From Synergistaceae bacterium (GTDB lineage Bacteria > Synergistota > Synergistia > Synergistales > Aminobacteriaceae): DNA of 64,000 bases. Shown one piece after another: positions 58,995-64,000 of this stretch. Location: positions 62,001 through 126,000 of the forward strand of contig JAHDLC010000003.1 in assembly GCA_018436595.1 (NCBI GenBank). Direction: 5' to 3'. How positions within the stretch are numbered: the first letter of the stretch is position 1; every line of letters begins with the position of its first letter. Position numbers and translations under genes: made by a program. Below the pieces are notes generated by a model. The model was not told where the DNA came from. It did no database searches and saw only the letters and a program-made list of their open reading frames with translations.

Positions 58995-60593
58995 TCAGCT
59001 CCTCCGCAGCACTTTCCCCGCCGTCGCTCCCGTGAAAACACCCCTTTTCACCGCGAGCTTCCCGGCGACGAAGACAGAAGAAATTCCCTCCGGCTCCCCG
59101 AAGGGATCCTCGAAGGTGGCGCCGTCTCTCACCGTGTCCGGGTTGAAGAGCACCAGGTCGGCGTCCATGCCGGGCTTCACCAGCCCCTTCTTCTGCAGGC
59201 CGAGCCGGGCCGCGGGGAAGCCGCTCATCTTCCGCACCGCCTCCTCCAGGCCCAGCACCTTCTCTTCCCGGACATACCTGCCCAGGACCCTCGGGAAGGC
59301 CCCGTTGGTGCGGGGATGGCACTTCGCCCCCGGCGCGGGGGGGATCGTGTCGGAGGCAACCATCACCAGGGGATGGGCCAGCACGTACTTCACATCATCC
59401 TCGTCCATGTGGAAGTAGCACGCCGTGTCGGAGCCGCGGTTCGCCAGGATCACCTCGAAGGCGGCGTCAAGGGGATCCCTGCCCGTCATCTCCCCGATCT
59501 CGGGCAGCCTCTTCCCCTCGAATTCCGGCGTCTCCGGGGTATAGGCAACCAAAACACCCTCCGGACCGCCACAGCTCATCAGCATGTTCTCCCAGCCGTC
59601 CGTGGTCAGGATCTCCTGCCGGATGCGCTCCCGGAGGACAGGGTCCCGGAGCCGCTCCATCAGCTTCTCCAGGCCGCCCTCGTTCACCCACGGCGGCAGG
59701 ATGCTCCGGAGGGTGGTGCTGCCGGCGGTGTAGGGATACTGGTCCACGGTCATGTCCACCCCGCGCTCCCGGGCCTCTTCCAGCAGGGCAAGGGTCTCCC
59801 TCACCTTTCCGTGGTTTGCCCGCCCGGTGGCCTTGTGATGGAGGACCTGCGCCGGAATTCCCGCCCTCTCCGCCACGGCGATGGTCTCCCGCACGGATTC
59901 CACCACCCCGGACGACTCGTTCCGCATGTGGGAAAGATAGAGCCCCCGCCGCTCCGTCAGCCCCCGGGCGATCTCCTCCACCTCTCCGGATGTGGAGTAC
60001 ACCCCGGGAGGATAAATCAGGCCGCTGGTCATGCCGAAGGCCCCTTCCTCCAGAGCGGCCCGGGCCATCTCCCTCATCTCCCGCAGCTCGTCCGGCCCGG
60101 GAAGGCGGTTTTCGAACCCCAGGACGTTCAGGCGGATCGTCCCGTGCCCCACGAAGGACCCCACGTTGAGCCCGAGATCCAGCCCATCCAGCACGTCAAG
60201 GTATTCGGCGAAGGACCTCCAGTTCCACTCCGGCGTCACCCCCGCCCTGATGAAGCCCGTGTAGGCGTCCAGAAGGGGCACCCGCTCGTCCCGGATGGGG
60301 GCGGCGCTGATGCCGCACTGCCCCACCAGGATGGTGGTGACACCCTGCCTGAGCTTGGACACCCCCGCACCGTCCCCGAGCAGCAGGAAATCGTTGTGGG
60401 TATGCATGTCGATGAAACCGGGAGCCAGCACCTCGCCTCCCGCGTCGATCTCCTCAGCGCAGGGCACTCCGGGAGGAAGGGTCCCCACGGCCGCGATCAC
60501 GCCGTCCCGCACCCCCGCGTCGCCCCTGTACCAGGGCGTCCCCGTCCCGTCCACTATCCGCGCGTTCCGTATCACAAGGTCAAAATCCGCCAC
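58995..60593 (-). CDS. N-acyl-D-amino-acid deacylase (cysteine-ligand type)
   Basis: A 532-residue D-aminoacylase-family enzyme. Metal-site elements are IDMHTHND near residue 60, VGQCGISAAP near 92 (the Cys ligand is kept), LSHMRNESSG near 220, LHHKATGRANHG near 250 and MVASDTIPP near 410, with GAKCHPRTNGAFPRVLGRYVRE after it. It cleaves N-acyl-D-amino acids to D-amino acids and carboxylate. Compared with the paralogue at 36236 it has the canonical Cys. It stands outside the TRAP operon, preceding a Nudix gene by 23 bp. Confidence 0.9.
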   Translation of the reverse strand: MADFDLVIRNARIVDGTGTPWYRGDAGVRDGVIAAVGTLPPGVPCAEEIDAGGEVLAPGFIDMHTHNDFLLLGDGAGVSKLRQGVTTILVGQCGISAAPIRDERVPLLDAYTGFIRAGVTPEWNWRSFAEYLDVLDGLDLGLNVGSFVGHGTIRLNVLGFENRLPGPDELREMREMARAALEEGAFGMTSGLIYPPGVYSTSGEVEEIARGLTERRGLYLSHMRNESSGVVESVRETIAVAERAGIPAQVLHHKATGRANHGKVRETLALLEEARERGVDMTVDQYPYTAGSTTLRSILPPWVNEGGLEKLMERLRDPVLRERIRQEILTTDGWENMLMSCGGPEGVLVAYTPETPEFEGKRLPEIGEMTGRDPLDAAFEVILANRGSDTACYFHMDEDDVKYVLAHPLVMVASDTIPPAPGAKCHPRTNGAFPRVLGRYVREEKVLGLEEAVRKMSGFPAARLGLQKKGLVKPGMDADLVLFNPDTVRDGATFEDPFGEPEGISSVFVAGKLAVKRGVFTGATAGKVLRRS

Positions 60594-60616
60594 GGCTGTA
60601 CCTCCGCTCTATTTTT

Positions 60617-61003
60617 CTACAGGCCTTCGGCCATCATCTGCTCCAGGATATCCGCGTCCGCGGGACAGAACTCGTAGTGCGGGATGTCCCCGGGGGTGAT
60701 CCAGCGAATGTCGCTGTGCTCGATCTTCCGGGGCGTCCCTTCGGCAATGGACGCGTTGAAAACGGTCAGGTGGATGGCAATGTCCGGGTACTCGTGCACC
60801 ACGTCCATGAACACATCCCCCACAGAGAGGGTCACCGCGAGCTCCTCGCGGCATTCCCGGACCAGGGCCTCTTCAGGCGTTTCGCCCGGCTCCACCTTCC
60901 CGCCGACGAACTCCCACAGCAGGGGACGGGCCTTGTCCGCCGGGCGCCGGCAGATCAGGAATTTATCCCCGTTCCGGATAAGGGCTGCCACCACTTCGAT
61001 CAT
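60617..61003 (-). CDS. Nudix hydrolase, MutT-like
   Basis: A 128-residue Nudix protein. The Nudix box GKVEPGETPEEALVRECREELAV (residues 34-56) is complete. It begins MIEVVAALIRNGDKFLICRR and has WEFVGGKVEPGE, matching 8-oxo-dGTP or (d)CTP diphosphatases. It is directly upstream of the D-aminoacylase, and with the hypoxanthine glycosylase forms a small DNA-damage defence group. Preferred nucleotide is unknown. Confidence 0.9.
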   Translation of the reverse strand: MIEVVAALIRNGDKFLICRRPADKARPLLWEFVGGKVEPGETPEEALVRECREELAVTLSVGDVFMDVVHEYPDIAIHLTVFNASIAEGTPRKIEHSDIRWITPGDIPHYEFCPADADILEQMMAEGL

Positions 61004-61203
61004 GAGTCCATTCCTTTCTCTCAGTCGAAACGGATAAGAGGAAAAAGGGTCCTGAAAAATTCAATCAATTTCCTACAGGCCTATGAAGAGCAAAATATGG
61101 CCAGTGAGCGGAGAATGCTTAAAGTACTCGGGAGCATCATCCATATTGATGTTTCCGGGCAGGCTCTTGTTCGGTCCCTTGTCCTTTTCTGATGAACAGC
61201 CGA

Positions 61204-61794
61204 TTAATCGGCTGCCTGCGTGTCCTGCCCGCCGCCGGATGAAGCGGAAACCGTGCGCTTCTGGGAGGCATGGGAAGTAAAGAGTATGATGGCGAGCATG
61301 GAGGCGTTGTCGAGTACTTCGAGAAGCAGATGGCTCACCTGGGGCTCGTAAATGCGTATCTCGCTGATCGCGACACCCAGGAGGAAATAGCATCCCCAGA
61401 TTCCTGTGATCAGGTAGTTCTTTCGCAGAAAGGCCGGATGATTCCACCGCTCGGGCGGAACGTGCTGTTTCGCGTAATCGATCGTAAAGGGCCTTCTGAA
61501 GAGGATCGATCCCCAGACGATGGCGGACATTGTTAATTGGGACAGCAGGCCGAGATGATTGATAACCCACAAATTCGTCATCAGCACCACAGTGACGAAA
61601 CTAAAGGCAAAGAATGATATGGTTCCCCAGAAAATGAAGCCCTTCACCGCATTCCGCGACTGAAAAAGGCATATCAGAATCGCAATGACAAGGGCTGTTT
61701 TCAGTCTGGTCAGAGGATCCAAAATAGGAATGCTGGTCAGGATTTTGAGGACGAGCCACGGAGCGAAGGAAATTATCATACCCAAAGGGTTCAC
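61204..61794 (-). CDS. Multi-pass membrane protein of unknown function
   Basis: A 196-residue protein with about six hydrophobic helices and a cytosolic-type segment FTIDYAKQHVPPERWNHPAF between helices four and five. GTG 61794 follows TGGAGGT. The stop codon lies within a perfect palindrome CAGCCGATTAATCGGCTG (61197-61214). I recall similar sequences among uncharacterised integral membrane proteins but cannot name the family. Downstream 61004-61203 shows no gene. Confidence 0.7.
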   Translation of the reverse strand: MNPLGMIISFAPWLVLKILTSIPILDPLTRLKTALVIAILICLFQSRNAVKGFIFWGTISFFAFSFVTVVLMTNLWVINHLGLLSQLTMSAIVWGSILFRRPFTIDYAKQHVPPERWNHPAFLRKNYLITGIWGCYFLLGVAISEIRIYEPQVSHLLLEVLDNASMLAIILFTSHASQKRTVSASSGGGQDTQAAD

Positions 61795-62077
61795 AGTATA
61801 ACCTCCAAAGTAGATAGATTAGGACCGACTGACGAAAGGCATTCTGTTCGCCTTCAGCAACAAAAAGAATAATAGCACAGCTTTCCTTTTTCTTTCCCGG
61901 CCAGCTTCCTCTATTGTTTCAGGTCTGCCCCCGCAGAGATTTTCGAGCTTCTTCCCGAAAATGCCCACCGAAGACAAAACCCAGCGTGAAGAGCGGATCG
62001 TCGAACGGAAGGAAACCGATTGAAGACTAGTGTTTGATCCAGGGGATGCATCAGGGATGCAGCCTTCTCTCTTCCAA

Positions 62078-62107
62078 GGCCGGGCATTTGTTATGCCCGG
62101 CCTTTTT
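62078..62107. terminator. Hairpin overlapping the stop codon of the 62091 gene
   Basis: GGCCGGGCAT (62078-62087, approximate edge) and ATGCCCGGCC (62093-62102) form a 10-bp stem, with TTTTT on its plus-strand side and no clear T-run on the minus side. It can serve plus-strand termination; for the minus gene it is a 3'-end stem that includes its last codons. The 61795-62077 gap contains no recognisable gene. Confidence 0.55.
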
Positions 62108-62474
62108 CCCGCCATTTCTCGAGAGATTCCAGGATCTCGCCCAGGCATGAGCCGGAGACCACCTCCTCGCCGTCGTCGCTCCATCCCATGTAGAGGATGG
62201 AGCTGACGATCTCCCCGTTGTCCGGGACGCTTCTTTCATGGATGGAGAGGCGGAGGCCAGCACCGGCGACGGCCTTCCTGATGAACTGCCTTTCGTCCCG
62301 TCTTTTCAGGCCCAGGAGGCTCTGGCGCACCTCCCGGGCGCTGTTTCCGGCCGCGACCCAGCCCCCCCTTTCCCTCCACCCGCCGTACCGCACGGTCCCG
62401 CCGTTGCCGTCGCTTACGTTTTCGCCGAACTTCAGCCCGGCGTCTTCCATCAGTTTGCAGATCATGTCCCTCAT
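62091..62474 (-). CDS. Hypothetical protein with internal duplication
   Basis: A 127-residue soluble protein I do not recognise. It consists of two similar halves: residues 5-57 (AGLKFG, then GGWRERGGWVAAGNSAREVRQSLLGLKR) and 65-122 (AGLRLS, then MGWSDDGEEVVSGSCLGEILESLEKW). Each half could form a small b-sheet and helix unit. It is 19 bp after the next upstream gene, suggesting an operon with the two proteins that follow in this list. Confidence 0.65.
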   Translation of the reverse strand: MRDMICKLMEDAGLKFGENVSDGNGGTVRYGGWRERGGWVAAGNSAREVRQSLLGLKRRDERQFIRKAVAGAGLRLSIHERSVPDNGEIVSSILYMGWSDDGEEVVSGSCLGEILESLEKWREKGRA

Positions 62475-62493
62475 CGCGGTTCCTCCTTCGGTG

Positions 62494-63534
62494 TCAGTTT
62501 TTCCCCAGAAGTTCCATGAGCCGCTCCACGGCGCTCCGGGAGAGGAGGAAGGGGTTTTCGCCCCCCTTGACCCCGGCGAGCTCCCTGTTCATGGCCATTC
62601 CCCGGGCCCCGCAGGAGAGGAGGAGGTTCAGCAGGAGGCCCGGGCTGTAGAGGGTGTTGGGGTAAAAGGCGGCGTGGACGATCATCCCGTCACTGTAGGT
62701 GTAGCTGCCGAAGCCGTACCCCGCCGGGTCGGAGCCGAGAAGCGGCATGTTGAGGGAGAGGGCTTTCCGGATCCATTTTTCTTCCTCCCCCTTCTTTCCC
62801 GAAACGGGGAAGAAATGGGTGATCAGCAGGCCGTTGCCGTAGAAGGGGTGAGATTCTTCCGCCGACATCCTGCAGAGGGAGGAAAAGGTGCCGAAAGGGA
62901 ACTCCGCCGACAGTCCCGGCCCCCCTGCGGTGGCCAGGAGGACGGGGGGCATGTTCCCGAGCAGATCGGCCGCATGCTGGAATTCGGGGGCGGTCCACCG
63001 GGACGAATCCCTCCCCTGGGCTGAGATGAACGCCGGAAGCAGATCCGAGATTTTGTCCCACCCTTCCCGGATGCCGTTTTCGGGATGGCCGCTGACGGCG
63101 TTCTCCAGACCGAATTTCCCGAACTTGTCCCCCAGCCTCTGGGCCTCGTGGATCTGCATGGCCGCCGCGATGCTGAGGAGGATGTTCATCCAGGGGCTGA
63201 TCTCCTCGTAGACAAGGGCCCAGGAGCAGAGGTCCAGGGTTCCCCGGCGGGGGTCGTAGACCGGCCCCGCCAGGGACGCGAAAGGCATGACAACCAGGTT
63301 GATGGCTTTCAGGGCGTCGCCGTCGAGGCTGCCGACCCTGAACAGCTCCGTCCGGACGGATATGTAATAGCCCCTTTCGCCGGAAGGCCCGTCGGCCTCG
63401 CCCACCACCTCCACCGTCTGGGCCCGGTCGGTGGGCCACCACCGGAACCCGTTGTCCGTCCTGACCGACCATTCCCCGCCGGCCTTGAACTGCTTCCCGT
63501 ACATCCATTCGATGGTGTCCCTGCCCGTGTACAT
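62494..63534 (-). CDS. Hypothetical protein, 346 residues
   Basis: The ATG at 63534 follows GGGGAGG and gives MYTGRDTIEWMYGKQF. The protein is soluble, rich in aromatic residues, with conserved-looking patches NGFRWWPTDRAQTVEVV near residue 28, DLCSWALVYEEISPWMNILLS near 105 and PLLGSDPAGYGFGSYTYSDGMI near 270. I do not recognise a family or catalytic motif. It begins 4 bp after the upstream gene and precedes the duplicated protein, so the three are probably cotranscribed. Confidence 0.68.
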   Translation of the reverse strand: MYTGRDTIEWMYGKQFKAGGEWSVRTDNGFRWWPTDRAQTVEVVGEADGPSGERGYYISVRTELFRVGSLDGDALKAINLVVMPFASLAGPVYDPRRGTLDLCSWALVYEEISPWMNILLSIAAAMQIHEAQRLGDKFGKFGLENAVSGHPENGIREGWDKISDLLPAFISAQGRDSSRWTAPEFQHAADLLGNMPPVLLATAGGPGLSAEFPFGTFSSLCRMSAEESHPFYGNGLLITHFFPVSGKKGEEEKWIRKALSLNMPLLGSDPAGYGFGSYTYSDGMIVHAAFYPNTLYSPGLLLNLLLSCGARGMAMNRELAGVKGGENPFLLSRSAVERLMELLGKN

Positions 63535-63538
63535 GGAT

Positions 63539-64000
63539 TCATTCCTCCCCTTCTGCATTTTCTTCATCTTCTTCCGCTTCATGGTGTGCACGGAAATACT
63601 CCGTGACCCTTTCCCGCAGACCTTCGTCGAATTTAGGGTAGAGCCGGGACTCTCCCCAGAAGAAGCCGAGCTGTCCTTCCAGGTCGTCGGGGTAGTTGTG
63701 TTCCAGGCATTCGAACACGTCCCACCCGGTGATCACGAGGTCCAGCAGGCGCCCGAGGGTGAGGGGCCGGGCGGAGGTGCACATGTGTTTCCTGTTGAGG
63801 GTCTCGCCGTCGTATTCGTCGTCAACCCTGACCCGGATGCGGTTTTTTGTCCGTTTCGCCCGGACGGAGAGGACGTCGTAGGTGGTGGACCGGATGGTCA
63901 GCCGGGCGATCTCCAGCTCGCCGGGTTCGCAGGGCAGAAGGAACTCCCCTCCCATGCACATGGGGTGGATCCGTCCCCAGGCCGTCCTGTGCCGTTCGCT
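63539..64000 (-). CDS. Hypothetical protein (partial, 5' end outside window)
   Basis: The frame is open from the right edge to 63539: thirteen further codons (SERHRTAWGRIHP) precede the Met at 63961 and read as ordinary protein, so the start is probably outside the window. The visible part includes FLLPCEPGELEIARLTIRS, HMCTSARPLTLGRLLDLVITGWDVFECLEHNYPDD and an acidic tail (EAEEDEENAEGEE). No family is recognised. Confidence 0.6.
   Translation of the reverse strand, partial: SERHRTAWGRIHPMCMGGEFLLPCEPGELEIARLTIRSTTYDVLSVRAKRTKNRIRVRVDDEYDGETLNRKHMCTSARPLTLGRLLDLVITGWDVFECLEHNYPDDLEGQLGFFWGESRLYPKFDEGLRERVTEYFRAHHEAEEDEENAEGEE

Noticed and set aside
61819-62184. Gene on the minus strand in the 61795-62090 gap
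   Set aside because: The frame overlaps the end of the 62091 gene, has no ribosome site and has low-complexity basic sequence.
1-64000. tRNA, rRNA, insertion sequence or prophage genes
   Set aside because: Reading both strands I saw no cloverleaf core, transposase, integrase or phage structural gene; an automated scan could still find a tRNA I missed.

Overview
The window is a gene-dense, GC-rich bacterial chromosome segment with short intergenic gaps, frequent GTG/TTG starts, peptide, D-amino-acid and hydantoin catabolism, TRAP and TTT importers, a sensory [FeFe]-hydrogenase and rubrerythrin. This profile suggests an anaerobic amino-acid fermenter, most likely of the Synergistota (inference from gene content only; no rRNA or tRNA gene was seen).

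Layout. 1-8.1 kb (minus): start of an aconitase-like hydratase, proC, an M20 amidohydrolase and a complete Dpp/Opp-type peptide ABC transporter (two permeases, two ATPases, binding protein) closed by a terminator. 8.1-13.7 kb (minus): murB and a YhaN/YhaO (SbcCD-like) DNA-repair pair. 13.9-17.3 kb (plus): a FabH-like KAS III behind a promoter containing a perfect operator-like palindrome, then ercA and a PAS/HD-GYP protein. 17.3-20.3 kb (minus): STAS protein, chemoreceptor, MOSC protein. 20.5-30.9 kb: divergent cytosine-deaminase homologue and, on plus, a BMP-type nucleoside/nucleobase ABC transporter, a molybdenum hydroxylase with only its Mo and 2x[2Fe-2S] subunits (no FAD subunit), and a second CodA relative with an altered active site. 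This looks like a heterocycle uptake and oxidation module. 31.2-34.3 kb (minus): 2Fe-2S protein, HydS-like sensory hydrogenase with PAS domain, and SpoIIE-type phosphatase, overlapping as one operon. 34.5-36.2 kb: rubrerythrin, a TVP38 membrane protein and a small DUF6868 protein. 36.2-43.0 kb (minus): TRAP transporter, dihydropyrimidinase-like hydrolase, hydantoin racemase and D-aminoacylase, a stereospecific N-acyl or hydantoin amino-acid pathway. 43.2-50.4 kb: aminotransferase divergent from DUF6282 hydrolase, TctCAB transporter, DUF3830 and a GntR regulator, probably an undescribed catabolic cluster. 50.5-55.7 kb: small membrane protein, two secreted alkaline phosphatases, YibE/F permease. 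55.9-57.8 kb: RloA/RloB (AbiL-like) putative phage-defence pair bracketed by palindromic repeats. 58.4-64 kb (minus): hypoxanthine-DNA glycosylase, second D-aminoacylase, Nudix hydrolase and four proteins of unknown function, the last running off the window.

Repeats stand out. Two copies of a structured element (1227-1345 and 30948-31156) have complementary ends with a compensatory base change, and both lie just downstream of minus-strand stop codons. A second family of long palindromes fills the gaps around 52.5, 55.8 and 58.1 kb. No CRISPR array, insertion sequence, tRNA or rRNA was found.
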